Source: Halorussus rarus
Lineage (GTDB): Archaea > Halobacteriota > Halobacteria > Halobacteriales > Haladaptataceae
Reading direction: 5' to 3'
DNA length: 64,000 bases
Assembly: GCF_003369835.1 (NCBI RefSeq)
Contig: NZ_QPMJ01000002.1
Span: 1,364,001-1,428,000, forward strand
The notes under the pieces were generated by a model. That model worked only from the letters and a program-made list of their open reading frames with translations. It was not told where the DNA came from and did no database searches. Shown piece after piece: positions 26,305 to 35,536 of this stretch (position 1 is the stretch's first letter; every line of letters begins with the position of its first letter). The position numbers were made by a program, and so were the translations under genes.

Positions 26305-27261
26305 ATGACCGCTATCGAAACCGACGACCTCACGAAGCGCTTCGACGGAGACGTCGTGGCCGTCGACGGCCTCGACCTGCGGGTCCCGGAGGGCGAGGTG
26401 TTCGGCTTCCTCGGCCCGAACGGCGCCGGCAAGTCCACGACCATCGACGTGCTGCTGGACTACGTCCGCCCCACCGCGGGGAGCGCGACGGTCCTGGGGA
26501 TGGACGCGCAGGCGGAGTCGGAGGCGCTCCGGGAGCGCGTCGGCGTCCTCCCGGAGGGGTTCGGCCTCTACGACCGGCTGTCGGGACGCCGCCACCTCGA
26601 GTTCGCGACCGAGTGGAAAGACGCCGCCGACGACCCCGACGCGGTGCTGGACCGGGTCGGGCTGGACGCCGACGACGCCGGTCGACCGGTCGGCGACTAC
26701 TCGAAGGGGATGGCCCGGCGGCTCGCGCTCGGGATGGCGCTGGTCGGCGACCCCGACCTCCTCGTGCTCGACGAACCCGCCGCGGGGCTCGACCCGCACG
26801 GCGTCCGCCGGATGCGCGAACTCGTCCGGGAGGAGGCCGCGGCCGGGACGACGGTGTTCTTCTCCAGCCACGTCCTCGGGCAGGTCGAGGCGGTCTGCGA
26901 TCGCGTCGGCATCCTCCACGACGGCGAACTGGTGGCCGTCGACACCGTCGAGGGGCTGCGTCGGACTGTGGGTGCGGGCTCGGAACTGCACCTCCGCGTG
27001 AGCGGCGGGGTCGACGTCGACGTGACCGACGTGGCGGGCGTCGAGTCGACGGAGTCGGCCGGCGGCATCCTCCGGGTCGAGTGCTCGGACTCCCGAGCGA
27101 AGGCGCGGGTCGTCGCGCGCCTCGCGAACGCCGGCGTGGACGTCCTCGACGTCGACTCCGAGGAGCCCTCGCTGGAGGACGTGTTCACGGCGTACACGAC
27201 GGACGACGCGCCGGAAGCGGACGGTCGAGACGCCGTCGCGGTCGAGGGGGTGTCGGCGTGA
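26305..27261 (+). CDS. ABC-2 type exporter ATPase
   Basis: A 318-residue ATPase. Walker A is GPNGAGKST (residues ~37-45), the Q-loop region is VGVLPEGFGLYDRLSG, the signature is YSKGMARRL (variant of LSGGQ usual in ABC-2 drug/Nos-type exporters), Walker B is DLLVLDEPAAGLDP, and the switch is SSHVLGQ. The C-terminal ~85 residues form the accessory domain of this subclass. Its TGA lies inside the GTG of the permease gene (four-base overlap), so the two are co-translated. Confidence 0.93.
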   Translation: MTAIETDDLTKRFDGDVVAVDGLDLRVPEGEVFGFLGPNGAGKSTTIDVLLDYVRPTAGSATVLGMDAQAESEALRERVGVLPEGFGLYDRLSGRRHLEFATEWKDAADDPDAVLDRVGLDADDAGRPVGDYSKGMARRLALGMALVGDPDLLVLDEPAAGLDPHGVRRMRELVREEAAAGTTVFFSSHVLGQVEAVCDRVGILHDGELVAVDTVEGLRRTVGAGSELHLRVSGGVDVDVTDVAGVESTESAGGILRVECSDSRAKARVVARLANAGVDVLDVDSEEPSLEDVFTAYTTDDAPEADGRDAVAVEGVSA

Positions 27262-28160
27262 CGGCGACGTGGGCGGACGTGGCCCGCAAGGACTTCGAGG
27301 ACGCCGCGCGCTCGAAGCTGCTCTGGGGGCTCATCGCGGTCTTCGTCGCCTTCCTGACGATGGCGCTGCTCTCGGCCGAACAGCTCTTTCCCGACTCGGT
27401 GACCGTCGACGCCGCCACGGCACTGGCGGGCGTGGCGATGCTGGCCCAGCTGTTCGTGCCGGGCATCGCGCTGGTCGCCGGCTACGTGTCCGTGGTCGGC
27501 GAGCGCCGTTCGGGCAGCCTGCGGGTGCTGCTGAGCTACCCGTTCTCCAGGTTCGACGTCGTCGCCGGCAAGCTCGTCGGGCGAGGGCTCGTCACCGGAA
27601 CGGCGCTGGCGGTGGGATTCGCCGCGGCGAGCGTCCTCGTCGTGGCGCTGTACGGGGCGCCCGACCCCGCGGCGTTCGCCGGGTTCGTCGCCGCCGGCGC
27701 GCTGGTCGGTCTGACGTTCACCGGGCTGGCCGTCGGCGGGTCCGCCGCGGCGCCGACCCGGGGCCGGGCGAGGACGCTCACCATCGGGTCGTTCGTCGGA
27801 ATGGTGTTCTTCTGGAAGCCGGCCGCCGTCGGGCTCTACTACGCGGTCACCGGGTCGCTGCCCGGTCTGCGCGCCGAGCCGTGGTACTTCCTCCTGAAGC
27901 GACTCAATCCCCTGGAGGCGTACCGCGTCCTCGCCGGCGCCGCGCTCGATCGGCGGGTGAGCGAGGTCCCGAATCTGCCCCTGGAAGACGTGCCGATGAC
28001 CGTCGCGGCCGCGCCCGAGCGACTGGACCTCGCCAACCGGCTCGCCGGCGAGGTCCCGTTCTACCTCGCGGACTGGTTCTCGGCGGTCGTGCTGCTCGTC
28101 TGGGGGACGATACCGGTCGTCGCGGGCTACCGGTGGTTCGAGAGCGCCGACCTCGAGTGA
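27258..28160 (+). CDS. ABC-2 type permease
   Basis: A 300-residue membrane protein starting at a GTG. VARKDFEDAARSKLLWGL at the N-terminus is the typical cytoplasmic entry of NosY/ABC-2 permeases. Six hydrophobic segments follow, with the conserved GERRSGSLRVLLSYPFSRFD coupling loop. A large loop near residues 200-270 contains YRVLAGAALDRRVSEVPNLP. It forms the membrane channel for the preceding ATPase. Substrate unknown. Confidence 0.9.
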   Translation: MTATWADVARKDFEDAARSKLLWGLIAVFVAFLTMALLSAEQLFPDSVTVDAATALAGVAMLAQLFVPGIALVAGYVSVVGERRSGSLRVLLSYPFSRFDVVAGKLVGRGLVTGTALAVGFAAASVLVVALYGAPDPAAFAGFVAAGALVGLTFTGLAVGGSAAAPTRGRARTLTIGSFVGMVFFWKPAAVGLYYAVTGSLPGLRAEPWYFLLKRLNPLEAYRVLAGAALDRRVSEVPNLPLEDVPMTVAAAPERLDLANRLAGEVPFYLADWFSAVVLLVWGTIPVVAGYRWFESADLE

Positions 28161-28301
28161 CCCGGGCGGAGCCCCGAACCGTCGGACGACGCGAGCCGGA
28201 TACCACCCTCCGAGGGCGGTCCGACCGCCCCGAATCTTCCCACTTTAAATCCCGCCAGATGTCCCTCGTCAACCCGTTTCCTTCCCGCATTTTCACTTCC
28301 A

Positions 28302-28327
28302 CCACGGGGTTAACGTGGGTTTATATG
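28302..28327 (+). promoter_or_regulatory. radA promoter with adjacent inverted repeat
   Basis: A clear TATA box (tttatat, ~28320-28326) lies ~29 bases before the radA ATG at 28353. Immediately upstream is an inverted repeat ccacg-gggttaa-cgtgg (28302-28318), a possible operator or factor-B-adjacent regulatory site. Confidence 0.5.
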
Positions 28328-28352
28328 ATGGGCGGCACAAGCCAGGCTTACG

Positions 28353-29387
28353 ATGGCAGCAGACGCAGACCTCGAAGAACTGCCGGGCGTCGGCCCGGCG
28401 ACGGCAGAGAAGCTCCGAGACGCAGGATTCGACTCCTACGAGGGCCTCGCGGTCGCGGCCCCGAGCGAGCTCTCGAACACCGCGGACGTGGGCGACTCGA
28501 CCGCCTCCGACATCGTCCAGGCCGCCCGCGAGGCCGCCGACGTGGGCGGGTTCGAGACCGGCGCGGCCGTGCTGGAGCGCCGCGAGAAGATCGGGAAGCT
28601 CAAGTGGAAGATCGACGAGGTCGACGACCTGCTCGGGGGCGGGGTCGAGACCCAGTCGATCACCGAGGTGTACGGCGAGTTCGGCGCCGGCAAGTCCCAG
28701 GTCACCCACCAGCTCGCGGTCAACGTCCAGCTCCCCCGCGAACACGGCGGGCTCGGCGGCAGCGCCATGTTCGTCGACTCCGAGGACACGTTCCGTCCCG
28801 AGCGCATCGACGACATGGTCCGGGGGCTCCCGGATGAGGCCATCCAGGCCGCGATGGACGAGCGCGAGATCGAGGGGACGCCGGACGACGACGAGGCGAT
28901 GGACGCCCTCATCGAGGACTTCCTCGACAAGATCCACGTCGCCAAGGCGTTCAACTCCAACCACCAGATGCTGCTGGCCGAGAAGGCCCAGGAGCTCGCC
29001 AACGAGACCCAGGACGACGAGTACCCCGTCCGCCTGCTCTGCGTCGACTCGCTGACCGCCCACTTCCGCGCGGAGTACGTCGGCCGGGGCGAGCTCGCCG
29101 AGCGCCAGCAGAAGCTCAACAAGCACCTCCACGACCTCGACAAGGTCGGCAACCTCCACAACACCGCGGTCGTCGTCACGAACCAGGTCGCGTCGAACCC
29201 CGACTCGTTCTTCGGCGACCCGACCCAGCCCATCGGCGGCAACATCCTGGGCCACAAGTCGACGTTCCGCATCTATCTCCGGAAGTCGAAGGGCGACAAG
29301 CGCATCGTCCGGCTCGTCGACGCGCCGAACCTCGCCGACGGCGAGGCCGTCATGCGCGTCGAGGACGCCGGCCTGAAGCCCGAGTAA
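28353..29387 (+). CDS. radA: DNA repair and recombination protein RadA
   Basis: A 344-residue archaeal RecA/Rad51 protein with no intein. The N-terminal HhH domain is [20 protein letters not shown]. Walker A is GEFGAGKS (residues ~108-115), Walker B is [16 protein letters not shown]2 is [15 protein letters not shown], and the C-terminal ATP-cap region is [12 protein letters not shown]. It forms filaments on single-stranded DNA and catalyses strand exchange. A halophile-type acidic insert lies near residues 165-175. Monocistronic with its own strong promoter. Confidence 0.97.
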   Translation: MAADADLEELPGVGPATAEKLRDAGFDSYEGLAVAAPSELSNTADVGDSTASDIVQAAREAADVGGFETGAAVLERREKIGKLKWKIDEVDDLLGGGVETQSITEVYGEFGAGKSQVTHQLAVNVQLPREHGGLGGSAMFVDSEDTFRPERIDDMVRGLPDEAIQAAMDEREIEGTPDDDEAMDALIEDFLDKIHVAKAFNSNHQMLLAEKAQELANETQDDEYPVRLLCVDSLTAHFRAEYVGRGELAERQQKLNKHLHDLDKVGNLHNTAVVVTNQVASNPDSFFGDPTQPIGGNILGHKSTFRIYLRKSKGDKRIVRLVDAPNLADGEAVMRVEDAGLKPE

Positions 29388-29682
29388 GCGACTCGTACAC
29401 GCTCTCCCTCTGTACCTGCGGTCTCGCTTTCGGTCACCCCGTTCGACTCCTATCTCTGTTCGACTTCCGTCGTCCGACCCGAGTGCTCGCGAGCCCCGCG
29501 GTCGGGACGGAGGCGTCGGCGGACGGGGAAAGCGGCGTCGGCGTCGGGACCGTCGGGAATTTGCCACGAGCGCCCGCGGCGATACGTCGCCGGAGCCGCC
29601 GTGTGAGTGCGTGACGCGCCGGGGAGCGGCGCCGCGTCTCGGCCGCTTGCCCTTTACGCCGGGATAGTCTCTAGTCGGAGGT

Positions 29683-30672
29683 ATGAAGGCGCGGACCGCG
29701 TTCGCGGCCATCCTGGTCGGGGTGCTTGCGGTGCTGTCGGTGCTGGTCGTCAGGCCCTTCCTCGACTACGTCCTCGGAGCCATGCTGCTGGCGTTCGTCC
29801 TCACCCCGGCCCAGCGCCGGCTCGCGCCGGAGGTCGGCTCGCGGCTCTCGGCGCTCGGGCTCGTCGCGCTGACCGTCGTGCTGTTTCTCGGCCCGGTCGG
29901 ACTGTTCCTGCAGGTCGCGCTGTCGGACCTCGGCGAGCTCCCGACCAGCCTGAGCGACCTGCCGACCTACCGGTCGGTCGTCCTGGTCGTCGAGCGCACC
30001 TTCGGCGTCCAGTTCGGGCCGCGCCTGGAACAGCTCCTCGGGAGCCTCACGTCCGCGTTCGCCGGGTGGAGTTCGGGACTGGCGAGCGCCGGCGTCCACT
30101 TCACGCTGGGGATTCTCCTACTGCTGTTCCTTTTGTACTACCTGCTCAAGGACGGCGACACCCTGGTCCGGTGGGTCAGGGGCATCACGCCGCTCCCTCC
30201 GACGGTCCAGGACGACCTCTACGCCGAGGCCGAAGAGGCGACGTGGGCGGTGCTGAAGGGTCACGTCCTCGTCGCCGCCCTGCAGGGGTTCGTCTCGGGG
30301 CTCGGCCTCGTCGCACTCGGCGTGCCCGACGCGTGGTTCTGGACCGTGGTGATGATGTTCCTCGCGATGGTCCCCATCGTCGGCGTCGCGCCGGTGCTCG
30401 GCGGTGCGACGATATTCCTCGTGGCGAACGGTCGGCTGCTCGCGGCCGGGCTGCTGGTGGTCTACGGGATGACGGTGGTCGCGGTCACCGACGACTACCT
30501 CCGGGCGCTGGTCATCGACAAGGAGTCGTCGCTCCACTCGGGGGTCATCCTGCTCGGCGTGTTCGGCGCGGCCTACTTCCTCGGCGCCATCGGCATCTTC
30601 GTCGGCCCCATCATACTCGCGCTGTTCAAGGAGACCATCGAGGTGTTCTCGGCGTACTACGACCTCGGATAG
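29683..30672 (+). CDS. AI-2E family transporter
   Basis: A 329-residue protein with about eight membrane helices: two at the N-terminus (residues ~5-55), one near 60-85, a cytoplasmic stretch, then a cluster from ~135. The family (PF01594, formerly UPF0118) contains TqsA-like and PerM-like proteins and Na+/H+ antiporters. The DDYLRALVIDKESSLHSGVI loop and LGVFGAAYFLGAIGIFVGPI helix are the usual conserved C-terminal pair. Substrate not determinable. Confidence 0.9.
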   Translation: MKARTAFAAILVGVLAVLSVLVVRPFLDYVLGAMLLAFVLTPAQRRLAPEVGSRLSALGLVALTVVLFLGPVGLFLQVALSDLGELPTSLSDLPTYRSVVLVVERTFGVQFGPRLEQLLGSLTSAFAGWSSGLASAGVHFTLGILLLLFLLYYLLKDGDTLVRWVRGITPLPPTVQDDLYAEAEEATWAVLKGHVLVAALQGFVSGLGLVALGVPDAWFWTVVMMFLAMVPIVGVAPVLGGATIFLVANGRLLAAGLLVVYGMTVVAVTDDYLRALVIDKESSLHSGVILLGVFGAAYFLGAIGIFVGPIILALFKETIEVFSAYYDLG

Positions 30673-30701
30673 GCGCGTCGCTACAGAAACGAAAAATCAG
30701 T

Positions 30702-31130
30702 CTACTCGTCGTCGTCTTCGGTCGTCGTCTTGTCCAGTTCCTTCTCGCCCTCGTAGATGTCCGCGCCGTCCTGGACGACCTTCTCGGCGAGCACCGCGCA
30801 CTTGACCCGCATCGGGCTGATGTCGACCCCGAGCATGTCGATGACGTCGTCGCGGTCGAGCCCCCGCATCTCCGCGACGCTCATCCCCCGGAGCTCGCCG
30901 GTCAGCATGCTCGCGCTCGCCTGGCTGATAGCGCAGCCGTCGCCGCGGAAGGCGACGCGCTCGATGGTCTCGTCGTCCTCGTCCAGCTGGACGTCGATCG
31001 TGATCTCGTCGCCGCACATCGGGTTCTCGCCAGCGTGGGAGAAGGTCGGCTCCTCCAGTTCCCCGTAGTTGCGGGGGTTCTTGTAGTGGTCGAGGATCTG
31101 CTGGCGATACATGTCCGAGCCCATGCCCAT
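30702..31130 (-). CDS. sufU: SufU/IscU-type iron-sulfur scaffold
   Basis: A 142-residue scaffold protein: MYRQQILDHYKNPRNYGELE, GENPMCGDEITIDV (Cys1 with Asp), FRGDGCAISQASASMLTGEL (Cys2) and MRVKCAVLAEKVV (Cys3). The spacing between the second and third cysteines is long, as in SufU rather than IscU. It would assemble or relay sulfur for Fe-S clusters with a cysteine desulfurase; sufS is 3.4 kb away on the same strand. Starts at 31130, 31124 and 31112 are possible. The tail is very acidic. Confidence 0.9.
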   Translation of the reverse strand: MGMGSDMYRQQILDHYKNPRNYGELEEPTFSHAGENPMCGDEITIDVQLDEDDETIERVAFRGDGCAISQASASMLTGELRGMSVAEMRGLDRDDVIDMLGVDISPMRVKCAVLAEKVVQDGADIYEGEKELDKTTTEDDDE

Positions 31131-31189
31131 TGTTACTGCAGGGTAGGCGAGTCCGCCCTAAAAGGATTGCGCAGGCGGATTCGGCCGGT

Positions 31190-31636
31190 TCAGACCGCGT
31201 AGCCGATGAGCGCGGCGTCGACCACGAGCAGGGTCGCGACCAGCGAGTTCGTCCGGAACGCCATCTTGAGCCGGGTCGGCAGTTCCCGGACGCCGTCCTC
31301 GCGGGCGGTCTTCGTCTCGTACCACGCCCAGACGCTCGTCAGCGCGAAGACGCCGTAGAGGGTCATCATGGCGATGAGGGCCGCCCCGCGTCCGCCCTCG
31401 GGGAGGTTGTTGTTGTACAGATACCACAGCGCCGCGCCGCCCGACGCGCCCATGATGACGATGCCGCCGAACGCGAACCACTTCAGCGAGTCGAGCACGT
31501 CCAGCGCGAACTCGGGCGCGTCGTTGCGCCGGGCCGCCGGCAGGACGACCATCCCGGTCACGAGGTAGCCGCCGGTCCAGAGGACGGCCATCAGCACGTG
31601 CGCCGACATCACGGCCGCGAGTGTCCAATTTACCAT
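31190..31636 (-). CDS. Four-helix membrane protein, CopD-like
   Basis: A 148-residue protein with four hydrophobic segments. The first, AAVMSAHVLMAVLWTGGYLV, has the His-x(7)-W-x-G pattern seen in CopD and related copper or haem-linked membrane proteins. It is therefore placed only loosely in that group. The ATG at 31636 is preferred to an upstream GTG-type start at 31663. Function unknown; it is not linked to a copper chaperone here. Confidence 0.7.
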   Translation of the reverse strand: MVNWTLAAVMSAHVLMAVLWTGGYLVTGMVVLPAARRNDAPEFALDVLDSLKWFAFGGIVIMGASGGAALWYLYNNNLPEGGRGAALIAMMTLYGVFALTSVWAWYETKTAREDGVRELPTRLKMAFRTNSLVATLLVVDAALIGYAV

Positions 31637-31871
31637 GTCGGGAGCGTGTGACGCAACTGCCAAAAAGCGGCCGGTTCGGTCCCAGACCCCGGCACTCGTC
31701 GCCCGATTTCCCGACTCGTCGCGGGCCGGGAATGCAGGAGTTTTATCATGTTCGCTCGCTCACCCTCGGAGGAGATGACGCCTCGTTTCCCCGCGACTGC
31801 GCCGTCCTCCGCGACCACGGCCGTACCACCCTCCACGACCGCGACCCGACCGGCCCGAGGTCGGTGAACCG

Positions 31872-33389
31872 ATGCGACGACGCAGTTACCTCCGGAGCGT
31901 CGGCGCCGTCGGCGCGTGCGCCCTCGCCCCGACCGTCGCGTCCGCCCGCGGCGACGACCGCACCGGCAGTTCGATGTCGCCGTCCAGCGTCTCGCTGACC
32001 GGGGCGCTCGAAGCGGTGGTCGGCGACGACGGGACGACCGTCTACGTCGCGGCCCACGACGGGTTCGGCGTCGTGGACGCGAGCGACTTCGCGAACCCGG
32101 AAGTGGTGGCCGAGCGCCGCGGCCTGCTCGCCGACCGGGAGTTCGGTCCCCTGCGCGAGATCTACGACGTGTCGGTCTCGGGCGACCGCCTGCTCGTCGC
32201 CGGCCCCCGGACGGGCCTGTACAACGAGGAACTCGGCGGATTCCTGCTGTACGACGTGAGCGACCCCGCGGACCCGAAGCAGGTCGCGTTCTTCGAGACC
32301 GACCACGGCATCCACAACGCCTTCCTCGACGGCGACACCGCCTACCTCACCGGGACCGGCCTCGACGCCGAACCGCTGGTCGTCGTCGACCTCGCGGGCG
32401 ACCGACCGGAGGAGGTAGCCCGGTGGTCGGTCGTCGACGAGAACGAGGCCTGGCGCGACGTCGAGAGCGTCGTCCGCTCCTGTCACGACGTGTACGTGCA
32501 GGACGGCACGGCCTACGTCGCCTACTGGGACGCGGGGACGTGGCTGCTCGACGTGAGCGACCCCGCGAACCCGACGCCGGAGCTCCACCTCGGCGGTCGG
32601 AAGCCGGCGGCGATCCACGACGCCGGCGAGAGGTCGGTCATCGAGGCCCTCGAACTCCCGGGCAACAGCCACTACGTCGCGCCCAACGAGGACGGGTCGC
32701 TGCTCGCGGTGGGCCGGGAGGCGTGGGACAACGGCGACACCGACCGCACCGGCGGCCCGGGCGGCATCACCCTCTGGGACGTCGCGGACCGCTCGTCGCC
32801 CGAGCGACTCGTCCGGCTCGCGCCGCCGACCTTCGAGGACCGCTCCGAGTACCTCAACCGGACGTCGCACAACTTCGCCTTCCGCGGGGACCGGCTGTAC
32901 ACCTCGTGGTACGGCGGCGGCGTCAGGGTGTACGACGTGAGCGCGCCGGCCGAGCCGACGCTCCTCGACGCGTGGGCGAAGCCGGACAGGACCACCTTCT
33001 GGACCGCCCAGCCGGCCGACGGCGGGTTCGTCGCGTCGAGCCGGTTCGACCCGACGAAGCGCGAACAGCTGAGCCGGAAGGAGAAGCGCAAGCCGGCCGA
33101 GTCGGCGAAGCTGTTCACCTTCCCGGAGCCGTCCGGGGAGGACCCCCGACCCGCCCGAACCGAGCCGGCCCCCGTTCGCCCGTCGGAGACGACCGGGGCC
33201 CCGGCGACGACGACCGCGACCGAAGCGACAGAGACGACAGCCACGACCACCACTGCGGAGACGACGACCGGCGACCGGACCGACACCACAACCGAGTCGA
33301 CCGGCGTCGGGACGCCCGGCTTCGGCGTCGGCACGGCCCTCGTCGGCGGCGGGCTGGCGCTCGCCCGGCTACTCCGGAAGCAGTCCTGA
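31872..33389 (+). CDS. LVIVD-repeat surface protein with PGF-CTERM anchor
   Basis: A 505-residue exported protein. The signal is RRRSYLRSVGAVGACALAPT (Tat-like twin arginine). The middle (~residues 40-415) consists of repeats with a LYDVSDPADPK / LLDVSDPANPT / VYDVSAPAEPT pattern (LVIVD repeats, beta-propeller). A Thr/Glu/Pro-rich stalk follows (~420-475). It ends with PGF, a hydrophobic helix and LLRKQS, the PGF-CTERM signal processed by archaeosortase A for lipid anchoring. An upstream TTTTATC box at ~31741 would imply a ~100-base leader. Confidence 0.88.
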   Translation: MRRRSYLRSVGAVGACALAPTVASARGDDRTGSSMSPSSVSLTGALEAVVGDDGTTVYVAAHDGFGVVDASDFANPEVVAERRGLLADREFGPLREIYDVSVSGDRLLVAGPRTGLYNEELGGFLLYDVSDPADPKQVAFFETDHGIHNAFLDGDTAYLTGTGLDAEPLVVVDLAGDRPEEVARWSVVDENEAWRDVESVVRSCHDVYVQDGTAYVAYWDAGTWLLDVSDPANPTPELHLGGRKPAAIHDAGERSVIEALELPGNSHYVAPNEDGSLLAVGREAWDNGDTDRTGGPGGITLWDVADRSSPERLVRLAPPTFEDRSEYLNRTSHNFAFRGDRLYTSWYGGGVRVYDVSAPAEPTLLDAWAKPDRTTFWTAQPADGGFVASSRFDPTKREQLSRKEKRKPAESAKLFTFPEPSGEDPRPARTEPAPVRPSETTGAPATTTATEATETTATTTTAETTTGDRTDTTTESTGVGTPGFGVGTALVGGGLALARLLRKQS

Positions 33390-33426
33390 GCGACGACGGA
33401 AGAGCCGAGTGACGGCCCCCGTCCGG

Positions 33427-34104
33427 TCAGGCGTCGCCGGCGACCTCGCGCTCGAACCGCTCGGCGAACTCGGCGACGTAGGCGGCGCGCTCCTCGGCGA
33501 GTCGGCGGCCCGCCTCGGTGTACATCCGGTCGGGGAGCGCGAGCAGTTTCTTGTGGAGGTGGTTGAACTGGGTCGCGCCGGCAGCGGTGTCGTCGGCCTC
33601 GGGCGGCAGGTCGGGGTCGTGCAGCGGGCTCCCGTGCTCGCCGCCGTAGGAGAAGCAGCGGGCGACCCCGACCGCGCCGAGCGCGTCGAGGTTGTCGGCG
33701 TCGCAGAGGAGTTCGGCCTCGCGAGTTCCGGGTTCGACGTCGTTCGAGAAGCGGTGGGCCCGGATGCAGTGCTGCACGGCGTCGATGGTCTCGGCGCCGG
33801 CGCCGAGGTCCGCGAGGATGTCGTCGGCTTCCTCGGCGCCCCACTCGGCGTGGTCGTCGATCTCGCCGCGGTCCTCCTTCGGCCGGCCGACGTCGTGGAG
33901 CCACACCGCCGCGAACAGCACGTCCTCGTCGACGTCGTACTCGGCGGCGAGCGTCTCGGCCAGGCTGGCCACGCGCTCGACGTGATGCCAGTCGTGGGCC
34001 GGCGATACGCCGTCAGAGCTTCGCTCTGACGAGCCTCGTCTCTCTGCGTTCGACGAGACTTCGTCGAAGTAAGTCTCGGCGCGCTTGCGGACCTCGTCTC
34101 TCAT
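33427..34104 (-). CDS. HD-domain hydrolase with in-frame hairpin insert
   Basis: A 225-residue HD phosphohydrolase. The metal/phosphate motifs are SPAHDWHHVERV (H...H), AAVWLHDVGRP (HD), DDHAEWGAEEAD, IRAHRFSND and LLCDADNLDALGAVG (Asp). Members act on nucleotides. Between the N-terminal helix (RKRAETYFDE) and SPAHDW is a ~18-residue Ser/Arg-rich stretch encoded by two back-to-back hairpins (34012-34068), absent from the family as I know it. The frame is kept. It is convergent with the surface-protein gene. Confidence 0.87.
   Translation of the reverse strand: MRDEVRKRAETYFDEVSSNAERRGSSERSSDGVSPAHDWHHVERVASLAETLAAEYDVDEDVLFAAVWLHDVGRPKEDRGEIDDHAEWGAEEADDILADLGAGAETIDAVQHCIRAHRFSNDVEPGTREAELLCDADNLDALGAVGVARCFSYGGEHGSPLHDPDLPPEADDTAAGATQFNHLHKKLLALPDRMYTEAGRRLAEERAAYVAEFAERFEREVAGDA
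34012..34068. repeat. Two tandem hairpins inside the HD gene
   Basis: gtcagagc-ttc-gctctgac (34012-34030, eight-base arms, three-base loop) and ttcgacga-gact-tcgtcgaa (34049-34068, eight-base arms, four-base loop), both perfect. They encode the extra Ser/Arg-rich stretch of the HD protein. Confidence 0.8.
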
Positions 34105-34149
34105 GGACGAAGCGACAGAGCAGGAGAGCAAAAAGGAAACGGAGCGAAT

Positions 34150-35394
34150 CTACGCGAACAGTTCGCGGGCGTCTTCCAGCCCCTCCATCAGGGCGTCGAT
34201 TTCGTCGGTCGTGTTGTAGAGGTAGAACGACGCGCGGGCCGACGCCGCGACGCCGAGTTTGTCGTGGAGCGGCTGGGTGCAGTGGTCGCCCGCCCGGATG
34301 GCGACCGCGTGGTCGTTCAGGATGGAGGCGAGGTCGTGGGCGTGGACGCCGTCGAGGTTGAAGCCGACCAGGCCGCCGCGCTCGGTCGGGTCGGTCGGGC
34401 CGTAGATCTCGACGTCGTCGAACTCGGCCAGCCGGTCGAGGGCGTACTCGGTGAGGTGCTCCTCGTGGCGCCGGATGTTGTCGAGGCCGATCTCGTCGGT
34501 GTACTCGGCCGCCTCGGCGAACGCGATGCCCTGGGCGATGGAGGGCGTGCCGGCCTCGAACTTCCACGGCAGGTCGTTCCAGGTCGACTCCTCGTAGGTG
34601 ACCTTCCGGATCATGTCGCCGCCGTAGAGGTACGGCTCCATCTCCTCGAGGATCTCCTCCTTGCCGTAGAGGCCGCCGATGCCGGTCGGCCCAGCCATCT
34701 TGTGGCCCGAGAACGCGTAGAAGTCGACGTCGAGGTCCTTCACGTCGACCGGGCGGTTCGGCACGGCCTGGGCGCCGTCGCCGAAGATCAGCGCGTCGTG
34801 GTCGTGGGCGATGTCCGCGAGTTCCGCGAGCGGGTTGACGGTACCCAGCGAGTTCGAGACGTGGACCGCGCTCACCAGCTTCGTGTCGTCGGTGATGAGC
34901 TCCTTCGCGGCCGCCATGTCGAGGTGGCCCTCGTCGGTGATGGGGATGTACTTCACGTCCGCGCCGGTCTTCTTGGCGGTCTGCTGCCAGGTGACCAGCG
35001 AGGCGTGGTGCTCCATCTCGGTGAGGACGACCTCGTCGCCCGGCCCGAGCTCGTTCAGCCCCCACGAGTAGGCGACGAGGTTCTCGGCCTCGGTGGTGTT
35101 CTTGGTGAACACCATCTCCTCGCGGCCGTCGGCGCCGACGAAGTCCGCGAGCGTGTCGTGGGCCTCCTCGTAGGCGATGGAGGCCTCCTGGCTCAGCTGG
35201 TGGATGCCCCGGTGGACGTTGGCGTTGTACTCGTAGTAGTACTCGGTGATGGCCTCGACGACCCGTTTAGGGGTCTGGGTCGTCGCGGCGTTGTCGAGGT
35301 AGACGACTTGCTGGCCGTCGAACTCCCGCTGGAGAACGGGGAAGTCCTCCCGGATGCGCTCGACGTCGAGCGCCTCGGATTCTTGTAGTCCCAT
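34150..35394 (-). CDS. sufS: SufS-type cysteine desulfurase
   Basis: A 414-residue class V aminotransferase-fold enzyme: VYLDNAATTQTPKRVVEAI, NANVHRGIHQLS, TEMEHHASLVTWQQ (PLP His), the Schiff-base Lys in YAFSGHKMAGPTGIG, and the catalytic loop with IRAGDHCTQPLH (active-site Cys). This is the SufS/CsdA group. It removes sulfur from cysteine for Fe-S cluster assembly. The ATG at 35394 starts at the conserved N-terminus; an upstream extension of 17 codons is rejected. The HD gene lies 45 bases downstream. Confidence 0.95.
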   Translation of the reverse strand: MGLQESEALDVERIREDFPVLQREFDGQQVVYLDNAATTQTPKRVVEAITEYYYEYNANVHRGIHQLSQEASIAYEEAHDTLADFVGADGREEMVFTKNTTEAENLVAYSWGLNELGPGDEVVLTEMEHHASLVTWQQTAKKTGADVKYIPITDEGHLDMAAAKELITDDTKLVSAVHVSNSLGTVNPLAELADIAHDHDALIFGDGAQAVPNRPVDVKDLDVDFYAFSGHKMAGPTGIGGLYGKEEILEEMEPYLYGGDMIRKVTYEESTWNDLPWKFEAGTPSIAQGIAFAEAAEYTDEIGLDNIRRHEEHLTEYALDRLAEFDDVEIYGPTDPTERGGLVGFNLDGVHAHDLASILNDHAVAIRAGDHCTQPLHDKLGVAASARASFYLYNTTDEIDALMEGLEDARELFA

Positions 35395-35536
35395 TGGTCG
35401 CGGGTAGGAGTTCGAGCAAGAACATTCCTTCGGTCCGACCGACATTCCGTAACTGAAACCGGTTTCGTCGGCCGACGAAGAGAGCCGGCGAGGCTCCCGG
35501 GAACGAGGTTAAGACGTTCGACCCCCTGGCCACGGT

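Noticed and set aside
31630-31836. 68-codon minus-strand frame upstream of the LVIVD protein
   Set aside because: It covers the likely promoter and leader of the surface protein; sequence is not protein-like.
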